In this document: positions 5,387-13,479 of the stretch, one piece after another
How positions within the stretch are numbered: position 1 is the first letter of the stretch
How the letters are laid out: every line of letters starts with the position of its first letter
Origin: Betaproteobacteria bacterium
Lineage (GTDB): Bacteria > Pseudomonadota > Gammaproteobacteria > Burkholderiales > SG8-41
Direction of reading: 5' to 3'
Assembly (NCBI GenBank): GCA_025356695.1
Contig: JANXSE010000162.1
Location: forward strand, 1-19,582
DNA length: 19,582 bases
Notes under the pieces: generated by a model
What the model saw: the letters and a program-made list of their open reading frames with translations, nothing else
Databases searched by the model: none
Told to the model about the DNA's origin: nothing
Translations under genes and position numbers: made by a program

Positions 5387-7470
5387 GCTTTACTCCCGAC
5401 TACGGATGTGACCTTGATGGCGCGCGAATCCGGCACCTCGGCGTGCGCCAGCACTTTGAGCTGAGAAATCGCGCGGCGCAAAAAACGCGACAACAAAACA
5501 CGCAACGGCGCCGGCACCAGCAGCACCGGTGGCAGACCCATCTGCTCCTGCTGACGCGCGGCGTTTTGCGCGCTGCGCATCAGTGATTCTGCGAGATCCG
5601 GCTCGATCACCGAACCTTCGCCGCCGCCCTGCACCGTCTGCATGAGCAGGCGTTCGAGCGAAGGATCCAGTGCGATCACCTGCAATTCGGATTTGCCGGG
5701 TGCGAGTTGCTGCACGATGGCGCGGCCGAGCGCGACGCGGGTAAGCGCCGTGAGTTCGTTGACATCCTGCGTGCGCGGCGCGTTGGCGGCGAGCACCTCG
5801 ACGATGGTGCGCATATCGCGGATGTGCACCCCCTCTTCGAGCAGGTTCTGCAACACGCGCTGCAGCGTGCTCATCGGCAAGAGCTTCGGCACCACGTCCT
5901 CGAAAAACTTCGGCGTGTCGCGCGAGAGGTGGTCGATCAGCTGCTGCAGTTCCTGGCGGCCGAGCAGATCGGCGGCGTGCGACTGGATCAACTGGCTGAT
6001 ATGGGTCGCGACCACGGTACTGGCATCGACCACGGTGTAACCGTACTGCTGCGCGAGATCGCGCTGCGCCGCGTCGATCCACACCGCCGGCAGGCCGAAC
6101 GCGGGGTCCTGTGTTTGTGTGCCGTTGAGCGGCCCGTTGACGCGGCCTGGATTGATGGCGAGAAACATGCCCGGATGCGCTTCGTGCTGGCCGATTTCGA
6201 CGCCCTTCAGCGTGATGCGGTAGCCCGACGGCCGCAGTTCGAGGTTGTCGCGAATATGGATGGCCGGCGGCAGAAAACCGACATCGTGCGCGAACTTGCG
6301 CCGGATCGCCTTGATCCGGCGCAGCAGTTCGGCGTCCTGCGCCTTGTCGACGAGCGGAATCAAACGGTAGCCGACTTCGAGGCCCAGCGTGTCGACCGGC
6401 GTGACATCACTCCAGCCCACTTCATGCGTTTCAGTTGCGGGTGCGGCCACCGCCGGCGCATCGGCGGTTTTGACTTCGTCGAGCTGCTGGCGCTGGTAGA
6501 TAAACCATGCGGTGGTGCCAAAACCGGCGGCGAGCAGCAGGAAGGCCACGTGCGGCATGCCGGGCACCATGCCCATCACACCGATGATGGTGCCGGTGAG
6601 CGCCAGTGCCGAGGGTTTTGCCAGCACCTGGGTGAAAAGCTGCTGGCCGGTGTTCTCTTCGTTGCTGACACGGCTCACCACCAGGCCGGCGGCAGTCGAG
6701 ATGATCAGCGCGGGAATCTGCGCGACGAGACCGTCACCGATGGTCAGCAGCGTGTAGGTCTTGGCGGCGGCGGCAATATCCATGTCGTGCTGCAGGACGC
6801 CGATGATGAGGCCGCCGATGATGTTGATGAACAGAATGATGATGCCGGCGACGGCATCGCCGCGCACGAATTTGCTCGCACCGTCCATCGAACCGAAGAA
6901 GTCGGCTTCCTGTGCGATGACGGCGCGGCGTTTGCGCGCCTCGTCCTCGGCGATCAGGCCCGCGTTCAAATCGGCGTCGATCGCCATCTGCTTGCCGGGC
7001 ATCGCGTCCAATGTAAAACGCGCGCCGACTTCGGCGATGCGGCCGGCGCCCTTGGTAATCACGACGAAGTTGATCACCACCATGATGACGAACACCACCA
7101 GACCGACGGCGTAGTTGTCGCCGACCAGGAAGTGGCCGAACGATTCGATCACCTTGCCGGCGGCGGCCGGACCGGTGTGGCCCTCGAGCAGCACGACGCG
7201 CGTCGAGGCGACGTTGAGCGAGAGGCGCAGCAGCGTCGTCACCAGCAGCACCGTCGGAAACACTGCGAAGTCGAGCGGCTTGACGGTGTTCATGCCGACC
7301 AGCAGCACCATGATCGAGAACGCGATATTAAACGTGAAGAACATGTCGAGCATGAACGGCGGCAGCGGCAGCACCATCATCGCCAGCAGCATGACGATGA
7401 GGACGGGGCCGGCCAGACCGCGCGCAATCGCCGCCGTGTTGGGTCTTGCCATGGCCATGGCGCCTATCAT
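5383..7470 (-). CDS. flhA: Flagellar export gate protein FlhA, 695 aa
   Basis: FlhA is the large integral membrane subunit of the flagellar type III export gate; its ring docks substrate-chaperone complexes and helps couple proton flow to export. The first about 325 residues hold the membrane segments (for example 21-38, 42-62, 119-140, 208-226, 293-325). The FHIPEP family signature lies at about 143-172 (RIAEVGARFTLDAMPGKQMA, then DADLNAGLI). A conserved aspartate sits in FVRGDAVAG (D205). The soluble C-terminal domain spans about 345-695 and includes WIDAAQRDLAQQYGYTVVDA. ATG at 7470 overlaps the flhB stop as ATGA and has GAGG seven bases upstream; ATGs at residues 5 and 7 are alternatives. 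Length is normal for the family. Confidence 0.98.
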   Translation of the reverse strand: MIGAMAMARPNTAAIARGLAGPVLIVMLLAMMVLPLPPFMLDMFFTFNIAFSIMVLLVGMNTVKPLDFAVFPTVLLVTTLLRLSLNVASTRVVLLEGHTGPAAAGKVIESFGHFLVGDNYAVGLVVFVIMVVINFVVITKGAGRIAEVGARFTLDAMPGKQMAIDADLNAGLIAEDEARKRRAVIAQEADFFGSMDGASKFVRGDAVAGIIILFINIIGGLIIGVLQHDMDIAAAAKTYTLLTIGDGLVAQIPALIISTAAGLVVSRVSNEENTGQQLFTQVLAKPSALALTGTIIGVMGMVPGMPHVAFLLLAAGFGTTAWFIYQRQQLDEVKTADAPAVAAPATETHEVGWSDVTPVDTLGLEVGYRLIPLVDKAQDAELLRRIKAIRRKFAHDVGFLPPAIHIRDNLELRPSGYRITLKGVEIGQHEAHPGMFLAINPGRVNGPLNGTQTQDPAFGLPAVWIDAAQRDLAQQYGYTVVDASTVVATHISQLIQSHAADLLGRQELQQLIDHLSRDTPKFFEDVVPKLLPMSTLQRVLQNLLEEGVHIRDMRTIVEVLAANAPRTQDVNELTALTRVALGRAIVQQLAPGKSELQVIALDPSLERLLMQTVQGGGEGSVIEPDLAESLMRSAQNAARQQEQMGLPPVLLVPAPLRVLLSRFLRRAISQLKVLAHAEVPDSRAIKVTSVVGSKA

Positions 7471-8606
7471 GCCGCAGCCTCGTTCGGGTCAAGTCCGGCC
7501 GGCACCACGATCTCCGGCAGCGGTTGCGGCACCAGGCCGCCGTGTTCGCGCCAGCTCTTCAACTGGAAGACATAGGCGAGCACCTCGGCCACCGCGGTGT
7601 AGAGCTGGGAAGGAATTTCGTCGTTGATGTCGGCGTGGCGGAAAATTGCGCGCGCGAGCGCCGGCGCTTCGAGCACCGGCACGTTGTGTTCGGCGCCGAG
7701 TTCGCGGATTTTTACGGCAACCAGATCGGCACCCTTGGCGATCACGCGCGGCGCGCGCATCGTTTCATCGTAGCGCAGGGCGACTGCATAGTGCGTCGGG
7801 TTGGTAACGATCACGCTCGCCTTCGGCACTTCGGCCATCATGCGGCGTTTGGCCATTTCGCGTTGCTGCGCGCGGATCGCCGCCTTGATCTGCGGATCGC
7901 CTTCACTTTCTTTCATTTCCTGACGCACTTCCTCGCGCGACATTTTCAATTCGTCGCTGTGGCGCCAGAGCTGGAACGGCACATCGGCCGCGGCGATCAC
8001 CGCCAGCGCGCCGGCCATCATCAAAAAACTCGAGCCGACGATGCGGCCCAATTCGACGATCCCCGCTTCCAGCGGCAGCCCCATCAGCCGCAACAGCGGT
8101 TCGCGGTAGTGCCAGACGATCATGGCGCCGACGATGCCGATCAACACCGATTTGAGCATCGCCTTGACCAGTTCGCCGACGCCGCGCCACGACAGCACGC
8201 GGCCGATGCCGGCCAGCGGGTCGATGCGCTGAAAATCAAACCGCAGCGCACTGGTGGTGAACAGCCAGCCGCTCAAGAGCTGCGGCGCGGCCACCGCCAC
8301 CAGCAGCAGCAAAATCAGCAGGGGCGCGATCGCCAGCAGCGCTTCGATGGCCTGGCCGTGCATGCGTATGGTCATTTGCGCCGGGTCGAAAGCGCTGGCG
8401 GCGTCGATGCGCAACGCTTCACGCATCAGGCCCGACATGCGCCCGAACAGCTCACCACCGGTCCACCAGAGGCCGGCGCCGGCCGCTGCCATCATGGCGA
8501 AGGTCGTCAGTTCCTGTGAACGTGCGACATGGCCCTCTTCGCGCGCCTGCTCGAGGCGCCGCGGAGTAGCCTGTTCGGTCCGTTCCTGATCGTTGTCGTC
8601 AGCCAT
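7467..8606 (-). CDS. flhB: Flagellar export switch protein FlhB, 379 aa
   Basis: FlhB is the export-gate subunit that switches substrate specificity from rod/hook to filament proteins after self-cleavage. The N-terminus is characteristic (DQERTEQATPRRLEQAREEG, residues 6-25). Four membrane stretches follow (about 36-50, 91-112, 150-166, 190-212). The conserved linker LKMSREEVRQEMKESEGDP (220-238) leads to the autocleavage site NPTH at residues 269-272, the same numbering as in enteric FlhB. ATG at 8606 gives the usual MADDNDQER start; a TTG at 8615 is in frame three codons earlier. No clear ribosome site is seen for either. It is the first gene of flhB-flhA-flhF-flhG-fliA; the gap to the HDOD gene (8607-8717) could hold its promoter, but I found no convincing -35/-10 pair. 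Confidence 0.97.
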   Translation of the reverse strand: MADDNDQERTEQATPRRLEQAREEGHVARSQELTTFAMMAAAGAGLWWTGGELFGRMSGLMREALRIDAASAFDPAQMTIRMHGQAIEALLAIAPLLILLLLVAVAAPQLLSGWLFTTSALRFDFQRIDPLAGIGRVLSWRGVGELVKAMLKSVLIGIVGAMIVWHYREPLLRLMGLPLEAGIVELGRIVGSSFLMMAGALAVIAAADVPFQLWRHSDELKMSREEVRQEMKESEGDPQIKAAIRAQQREMAKRRMMAEVPKASVIVTNPTHYAVALRYDETMRAPRVIAKGADLVAVKIRELGAEHNVPVLEAPALARAIFRHADINDEIPSQLYTAVAEVLAYVFQLKSWREHGGLVPQPLPEIVVPAGLDPNEAAA

Positions 8607-8676
8607 CGCAGTCAATCATTTGTGATGGCTAAGTATCGTGGCTCGCCGGTGCCGTCGATGCCGCAAACAGGTGGAT

Positions 8677-8706
8677 ATAACCGCGGTTATTCGCGCAATT
8701 GCGCGA
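8677..8706. promoter_or_regulatory. Two abutting perfect palindromes upstream of flhB
   Basis: ataaccgcggttat (8677-8690, 14 bp) and tcgcgcaattgcgcga (8691-8706, 16 bp) are each perfect palindromes and abut with no spacer. They lie between the end of the HDOD gene (8718) and the start of flhB (8606). On the minus strand they could fold after the HDOD stop, but no U-tract follows, so a binding site for a dimeric regulator or a repeat element is as likely as a terminator. Confidence 0.5.
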
Positions 8707-8717
8707 GGGGCTGTGAT

Positions 8718-9653
8718 CTACTGCGCGGTGGGGTCGCCCGCGGAGCGGGAAGACTCGTCCGCGGCGGCGTCGCCGGCGAACGGCAGCTGCCTGGCGGAGC
8801 CGGGCACGCCGTACCACTCCTCCTCGGCGATAGCCTGCACGGCGACCCCGATGACGCGGTCGCGCGCGGCGTGTTCACTCATGTTGAGGAGCTTGCCGAT
8901 GCCCTCAAAGTCGTCGGGCAGCGCGGCGTCATCCCAGCCGTGGGCGGAATGGCGCGCTACCGCCGCCGCCAGCGCGACATTGGTGGCGCGCGAATTGTGC
9001 GCATGTTCGGCATCGATGAGAACGTGCAGCAGTTCGGGCAGGTGCCAGGCCTTGACCATGGCCAGTTGCAGATCAATCAGGCGAAAACCGATGACCTCGC
9101 GCTGCACGCGCTCACTCCTGAGCGTGCGGTCCTGTTCCTGGCGGGCGACGATTTCGCGCGCCAGGCGCGGCGCGTAGCACCACAACAGCATTTCCGCGAG
9201 GCCGTGCAGCAGTGCGGCGACCATCACCTCCTCGGGATCGACATCGTGGCGCCATTGCGCCCAGTCGCGGGCGTAGAGCGCGGCGTGGCGCGCGCGGCTC
9301 ATCACTGCGCGCACGCCGCGCAATGAGACCGCGTCGTCCGCAAGCCAGTCCTCGATCGACATCTGCACGCCGAAGTGGTTGAAGAAGGGCGAGGTGCCCA
9401 GCATCATCAATGCATGCGGGATGGTGGTGATTTCGGCGCTGCGCCGCAGGCTGCGGTGTTCCTGCAGATAGAGCAGCACCTTGACCGTCATGAACGGGTC
9501 GTGCAGCACCGTGTTGGCAACGCGCTGCGGCGTGGTGTTGGCCTCGTCTTCCTGCAGCCGCCGCAATTCGGTCACCGTGTGGCCGAGCACCGGCAGGTCG
9601 GCCTCGCGCAGCATGGCGACCCATTGCTCGATGGTTTCCAGACGCGGCGCCAT
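8718..9653 (-). CDS. HDOD-domain signalling protein, 311 aa
   Basis: HDOD domains are related to HD phosphohydrolases but usually lack the metal ligands and act as protein-interaction or signalling modules, often tied to chemotaxis, motility or cyclic-di-GMP output. Here the domain covers about residues 15-215: VLGHTVTELRRLQ, VANTVLHDPFMTVKVLLYL, TTIPHALMMLG, then ARHAALYARDWA and AALLHGLAEMLLW. The position matching the HD motif reads LLHGLAE (H150-G151), so the aspartate is lost, consistent with no catalysis. The C-terminal about 90 residues are helical and then acidic and disordered. It begins two bases after the methyltransferase stop and belongs to the motA-motB operon by position. Its specific partner is unknown; a role in motility control is inferred from context only. 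Confidence 0.85.
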   Translation of the reverse strand: MAPRLETIEQWVAMLREADLPVLGHTVTELRRLQEDEANTTPQRVANTVLHDPFMTVKVLLYLQEHRSLRRSAEITTIPHALMMLGTSPFFNHFGVQMSIEDWLADDAVSLRGVRAVMSRARHAALYARDWAQWRHDVDPEEVMVAALLHGLAEMLLWCYAPRLAREIVARQEQDRTLRSERVQREVIGFRLIDLQLAMVKAWHLPELLHVLIDAEHAHNSRATNVALAAAVARHSAHGWDDAALPDDFEGIGKLLNMSEHAARDRVIGVAVQAIAEEEWYGVPGSARQLPFAGDAAADESSRSAGDPTAQ

Positions 9654-9655
9654 GC

Positions 9656-10429
9656 TTACATGGTCCAGACGTAAATCGTCGAGCGCATGCGGTCGCCGAC
9701 ACGGATGGTCTGCGTGGGGGCCACACCCGGCACACAGAAATCATTGCTGATGAAGAGGCTGCCCGGACGCATTTCGGCGCGCGCCTTCTGCCACAGCCGC
9801 GCCATAGGTACCGGCGACAGGTAGGCGTAAACGACGTCGTAGGACGAGAGGTCACGCTGCCAGAAATCGCCCCACTGGATACGCAGGTTGCGTCGCCCCC
9901 ACGCGCGCAGCCCGCCGAGCAGATAAGGCAGCGGCGCGATTTCGACGCCGGTGTAGCGGCCGTCAGGACGCACCTGCGCCACGTCCGCCAGAAAGGAACC
10001 GGTGCCGCAGCCGAGGTCGAGCAGACGAAAACCGCCGCCACGCGGCAGCAGCGTGGTCACCACCGCAGCGGCACGACGGCTCGACAGAAACAGCGGCACG
10101 CGGTTGCTCCAGGCAGCGACGTTGCAGAGCAGCAGCAGGCACAACGCCGCCAGATAAAACGCCGGTGCGATTTGCAGATTCAAGAGTGCGGCGACCACGG
10201 GGAAAAACAACGCATTGATCGGCAACCACCAGCGCGGCAGGCCGGCGGCAACACCGAGCAATGCCGCACCCGCGCCCTCGAGCCACGGCAGCAGCGCCAG
10301 CGGCAGCAGCGCCGGCTGCGCGGCGACGAGTACGCACAGAGCGACGATGCAGCCGGCATGGATCCAGCCGGCGCGCGCCGCTGGCGACAGCGTGACGGCG
10401 ATGGCGCGCGGATCAACGTACGCCAGCAT
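9656..10429 (-). CDS. Membrane-anchored class I methyltransferase, FAM173-like, 257 aa
   Basis: The N-terminal 110 residues are hydrophobic with probably three or four membrane segments (about 24-48, 52-64, 70-85, 88-106), followed by a class I S-adenosylmethionine methyltransferase fold. Motif I is RLLDLGCGTGSF (135-146), the acidic residue that would bind the ribose is in TGVEIAP (E163), and the later motif is QWGDFWQRDLSSYDVVYAYL (185-204). The layout of membrane anchor, then DLGxGxG, GxE, GDFW and SxYD, resembles the FAM173/ATPSCKMT type of protein-lysine methyltransferase, but that assignment is by eye. ATG at 10429 is preferred over 10432 because GGAGG lies five bases upstream. The gene overlaps the end of motB by 17 bases, so the two are probably co-translated. 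The substrate is unknown; small-molecule or lipid methylation is not excluded. Confidence 0.75.
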   Translation of the reverse strand: MLAYVDPRAIAVTLSPAARAGWIHAGCIVALCVLVAAQPALLPLALLPWLEGAGAALLGVAAGLPRWWLPINALFFPVVAALLNLQIAPAFYLAALCLLLLCNVAAWSNRVPLFLSSRRAAAVVTTLLPRGGGFRLLDLGCGTGSFLADVAQVRPDGRYTGVEIAPLPYLLGGLRAWGRRNLRIQWGDFWQRDLSSYDVVYAYLSPVPMARLWQKARAEMRPGSLFISNDFCVPGVAPTQTIRVGDRMRSTIYVWTM

Positions 10430-11381
10430 CATTGCCTCCGTTGGCTGCCACCGCCGCTGCGGGTGCTGCGGGTGCTGCGGCCGCGGGTTCTGGCGGTTTG
10501 GCCGGCGCCGCGCCGCTTTCGCGTTTGAGCGTTTCCTCGGCATCGTGCGTCAACACGATGAGCGCAATGCGGCGGTTGCCCGGATTGAACGGATCGTTCG
10601 GATCGAACAACACGGCCGAAGCCATGCCGACCACGCGCTTGATCTTGCCCTCGGCGATGCCGCCCTCGACCAGCACGCGGCGCGAGGCGTTGGCGCGATC
10701 CGCCGACAGTTCCCAGTTGCTGTAACCGCGCTCGCCCGAAGAGTAAGGCTTGGCGTCGGTGTGCCCGGTCAGGCTGAGGCTGTTGTTGACTTCGTTGAGC
10801 GGCGCCGACAGCCCGAGCAGAATCTGCCGCGCATAGGGTTTTAATGTGGCGCTGCCGAGATCGAACATCGGCCGGTTCAGCTGGTCGACGATCTGCACGC
10901 GCAGGCCCTCGCTAGTGATGTCGATCAGCAACTGTTCGCGATACTGGCGCATCAGCGGGCTCGCCTCGATGACCTCGGCAAGCCGCGCCTTGAGCGTATT
11001 CAGGCGCATGCCCTCAAGCCGTTGCACCTCGGCCTGCGCGTCTTTCGGATTGATCGCGGTCTTGCGTTCTGGCAGCGCGCCCTGCTTCATCTGCATGCTG
11101 TCGCTGCGCGTGAGATCGCGCCCGCCCCCGGAAATCGGGCTGTTGCTGTTGCCGCTGCCGTCGCCGCCCATCATGGCGACCTTGAGCGGTGTCTGGAAAT
11201 AATCGGAGATGCCCTTCAAGTCGCCCTTAGTGGTGGACCCGAGCAGCCACATCAGCAGAAAAAACGCCATCATCGCCGTGACGAAGTCGGCGTAGGCGAT
11301 CTTCCACGCGCCGCCGTGGTGCCCGGCAGCGGTCTTCTTGATGCGCTTGATGACTATGGGGCGCTGGGAGTCGTCAGCCAT
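10413..11381 (-). CDS. motB: Flagellar stator protein MotB, 322 aa
   Basis: MotB forms the peptidoglycan-anchored, proton-conducting stator with MotA. A basic N-terminus leads to a single membrane segment (about 28-48) with the proton-binding D32 in YADFVTAMMAFFLLMWLL. The periplasmic plug follows (about 52-63, KGDLKGISDYF). An OmpA-like peptidoglycan-binding domain covers about 150-280, with TGHTDAKPY (205-213) and NWELSADRANASRRVL (222-237). The C-terminal 35 residues are a proline/alanine-rich tail, probably disordered. The aspartate with VTAMMAFFLLMW points to a proton-driven rather than sodium-driven stator. It follows motA after 39 bases and overlaps the methyltransferase gene at its 3' end. 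Confidence 0.97.
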   Translation of the reverse strand: MADDSQRPIVIKRIKKTAAGHHGGAWKIAYADFVTAMMAFFLLMWLLGSTTKGDLKGISDYFQTPLKVAMMGGDGSGNSNSPISGGGRDLTRSDSMQMKQGALPERKTAINPKDAQAEVQRLEGMRLNTLKARLAEVIEASPLMRQYREQLLIDITSEGLRVQIVDQLNRPMFDLGSATLKPYARQILLGLSAPLNEVNNSLSLTGHTDAKPYSSGERGYSNWELSADRANASRRVLVEGGIAEGKIKRVVGMASAVLFDPNDPFNPGNRRIALIVLTHDAEETLKRESGAAPAKPPEPAAAAPAAPAAAVAANGGNDAGVR

Positions 11382-11420
11382 GGTGTACCTGCGGGGAATT
11401 GCCGCGTCGCGTTTGCATCG

Positions 11421-12272
11421 CTACTTTCTTTTCACGTGCGCTTCGAGTTCGAGGAAGGACGGGCGCTCGGTCGAGTAGAGCACCTTGCGGCCGAATTCCA
11501 CCGCCAGCGCCGGCGAATAACCGTTGAGGCTGGCGAGCAGCGTGACCTTGATGCATTCGAGCATCTTGCTCGACTCGACGAGTTTCTGTTCGAGCAGGCT
11601 CGACAGCGGGCCGACGAAACCGTAGGCGAGCAGAATGCCGAGGAAGGTGCCAACCAGCGCGTGCGCGATCAGCATGCCGAGTTCCGAGGGCGGGATGCCG
11701 ACCGACTCCATGGTATGCACCACGCCCATCACCGCGGCGACGATGCCGAAGGCCGGCATGGCGTCGCCGAGACGCGCCACGCAATGCACCGGCACTTCGC
11801 CCTCCTGGTGGTGGGTGCCGATCTCATTGTCCATCAGGTTTTCGATTTCCATTGCGTTGAGATTGCCGCCGACCATCAGGCGCAGATAGTCGGTCATGAA
11901 TTCGAGCACATGGTGATCGGCCGACACATTGGGATATTTCGCGAAGAGCGGGCTCTGCCCGGGGTTCTCGACGTCATTCTCAATTGTCATCAGGCCCTCT
12001 TTGCGCACCTTGGCCAGAATGTCGTAGAGCAGCGCCATCAGATCCATGTAGAGCTGCTTGGAATACTTCGAGCCCTTCAGCACCGTCGGCAGCGTCTTGA
12101 GCGTGGCCTTGATCGCCTTCGTGGTATTGCCGACAAAAAATGCGCCTACCGCCGCGCCGCCGATCATCAGCAGCTCCAGCGGTTGAAACAGCGCGCCCAG
12201 GTGGCCTCCGGACATGGCGAAGCCGCCAAACACCGAGCCCATCACGATGAGATAACCGACGATGACCAGCAC
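11421..12272 (-). CDS. motA: Flagellar stator protein MotA, 283 aa
   Basis: MotA is the inner-membrane stator subunit that pushes on the rotor protein FliG as protons pass. The N-terminus VIVGYLIVMGSVFGGF is typical. The four membrane segments are about 1-20, 33-48, 172-190 and 200-220. Key residues keep enteric numbering: R90 and E98 in the cytoplasmic loop that touches FliG, P173 in DAMPAFG and P222 in FVGPLSS. The start is GTG at 12272, with AAGGGG seven bases upstream; no ATG precedes it. The gap to flhC is 236 bp and holds a hairpin, so motA probably has its own promoter as well as any read-through from flhDC. Confidence 0.97.
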   Translation of the reverse strand: MLVIVGYLIVMGSVFGGFAMSGGHLGALFQPLELLMIGGAAVGAFFVGNTTKAIKATLKTLPTVLKGSKYSKQLYMDLMALLYDILAKVRKEGLMTIENDVENPGQSPLFAKYPNVSADHHVLEFMTDYLRLMVGGNLNAMEIENLMDNEIGTHHQEGEVPVHCVARLGDAMPAFGIVAAVMGVVHTMESVGIPPSELGMLIAHALVGTFLGILLAYGFVGPLSSLLEQKLVESSKMLECIKVTLLASLNGYSPALAVEFGRKVLYSTERPSFLELEAHVKRK

Positions 12273-12388
12273 AGCGCAGCCCCTTTTCCAGTTTCACGGT
12301 CGCACGGTCTGATTGCCGGCGCTTCGGGCGCGACAATCCGTGCAGGTGAAAAATAGCATTGAGGTGGTGGGAATAAACCCGCAAATAA

Positions 12389-12405
12389 GGGGGTAAAGCC
12401 CCCCC
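12389..12405 (-). terminator. Possible terminator between flhC and motA
   Basis: On the minus strand a C/G-only stem of at least 5 bp (G run at the complement of 12399-12405, C run at the complement of 12389-12393) closes on a 5-base loop and is followed by ttattt. It lies about 105 bases after the flhC stop. The 12273-12508 gap otherwise shows a small ggccg-aaa-cggcc hairpin at 12431-12443 and no clear sigma-28 promoter. Confidence 0.4.
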
Positions 12406-12508
12406 TGTTTGATGCTGCGCACGCCGCGAAGGCCGAAACGGCCCCGTGCGTGGCCGCCCGCGGTGCCGCAACCGCGCACCGCTTTAACCAACGGCAACCA
12501 CGCTGGCG

Positions 12509-13126
12509 TTACGCTGCCTGGCGCACCCGCGGCCGGGCCACGCGCACTGTTTTACCGATGAGGGCCGGCAGCACATTCGACGCTGTCGCGGCAACGGCGG
12601 CAGCAGCCGCAGCCTGGCGGGTTTTGCCGGCGCGCGACGGCACATGACATAGCCCGCACACATAGCCCTGATGCAGATCCATGGTATGCACAACAAAGTG
12701 GCCGCCGCATTCGATGCACGGCACCGTCGTCAGCATCTTGGCGTCGAGAAAGCGGATCAGGCTCCAGGCGCGCGTCAGGCTCAGCACGCTTTCAAGATTG
12801 TTGACCTCGACGTGTTCCAGATAAAGGCGGTAGGCCCTGACGATGGCGTCGATGCCTTTGAGGCCGGCGTTTTTGCCGAGGTAGCGGTAAATGTCGATGA
12901 ACAGTGACGAGTGAATGTTCGGCTGCCAGCTCATGAACCAGTCGGTCGAGAACGGCAGCATGCCCTTGGGCGGCGACACACCTTTGACTTCCTTGTACAA
13001 CTTGAGCAGACGCTCGCGGCTGAGATTGGTCTCGGCCTCGAGAACCTGCAGGCGCGCGCCAAGGTTGACCAGATCAATGGCAAGTTGAATCTGCCTGGCT
13101 TCGGTGACGACGCTTTTGTTGCGCAT
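12509..13126 (-). CDS. flhC: Flagellar master regulator subunit FlhC, 205 aa
   Basis: FlhC binds DNA as part of the FlhD4C2 complex and switches on class II flagellar operons. The sequence follows the family from EARQIQLAIDLVNLGARLQV (9-28) through PPKGMLPFSTDWFM (52-65). It carries the four zinc-ligand cysteines C137, C140, C157 and C160 (VPCIECGG and GYVCGLCHVP), matching enteric numbering. The C-terminus after about 165 is alanine-rich and basic, a variable tail. ATG at 13126 has AGGAG seven bases upstream; the frame runs on to 13288 but that stretch overlaps flhD and is not FlhC-like. The gap to flhD is 35 bp, so the two form one operon. Confidence 0.97.
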   Translation of the reverse strand: MRNKSVVTEARQIQLAIDLVNLGARLQVLEAETNLSRERLLKLYKEVKGVSPPKGMLPFSTDWFMSWQPNIHSSLFIDIYRYLGKNAGLKGIDAIVRAYRLYLEHVEVNNLESVLSLTRAWSLIRFLDAKMLTTVPCIECGGHFVVHTMDLHQGYVCGLCHVPSRAGKTRQAAAAAAVAATASNVLPALIGKTVRVARPRVRQAA

Positions 13127-13161
13127 GGTTCTGCTCCTGGTGTCCGGATTAAGTGGTTCGA

Positions 13162-13479
13162 TCAAGCCAGGCCCGTAGCCGGCTGTCCCGCCATCAGCAC
13201 GGCGGCATGCGAAGCCATCATCGGCTTGTTGGCGTTGTGGTCGGTGAGCAGGCCGAGGATGGTGCGGTCGTCGCAACGGAAACGGCACATCAGCATGTTG
13301 GAGGCGGCCATTTTCATGATCTGCGCGGGCGAGAGGCGGTCGAGAATTTCCGCGACTTCCTGGCTGATGCCGAGGCGGAAGGTGGCGGTGGCGATATCCA
13401 TGCGGATCATTTGTTGTGCCAGCAGCAGATAGGCGAGGTTGGTTTCGCGGATTTCGCCCAACAGTTGGTCTTTGCTCAT
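13162..13479 (-). CDS. flhD: Flagellar master regulator subunit FlhD, 105 aa
   Basis: FlhD is the partner of FlhC in the class I flagellar activator and gives the complex its stability and specificity. The sequence LLGEIRETNLAYLLLAQQMI (6-25) and AEILDRLSPAQIMKMAASNM (43-62) are family hallmarks. C65 is at the position known to form the inter-subunit disulfide in the enteric protein. The length is slightly under the enteric form. ATG at 13479 has AAGGAG seven bases upstream. It is the first gene of flhDC, and its upstream region contains the strong dyad at 13599-13617. Confidence 0.96.
   Translation of the reverse strand: MSKDQLLGEIRETNLAYLLLAQQMIRMDIATATFRLGISQEVAEILDRLSPAQIMKMAASNMLMCRFRCDDRTILGLLTDHNANKPMMASHAAVLMAGQPATGLA

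Noticed and set aside
5707..7575. Plus-strand frame of 622 codons opposite flhA
   Set aside because: Histidine-, arginine- and aspartate-rich translation with no recognisable domain; it is the antisense shadow of flhA in G+C-rich DNA.
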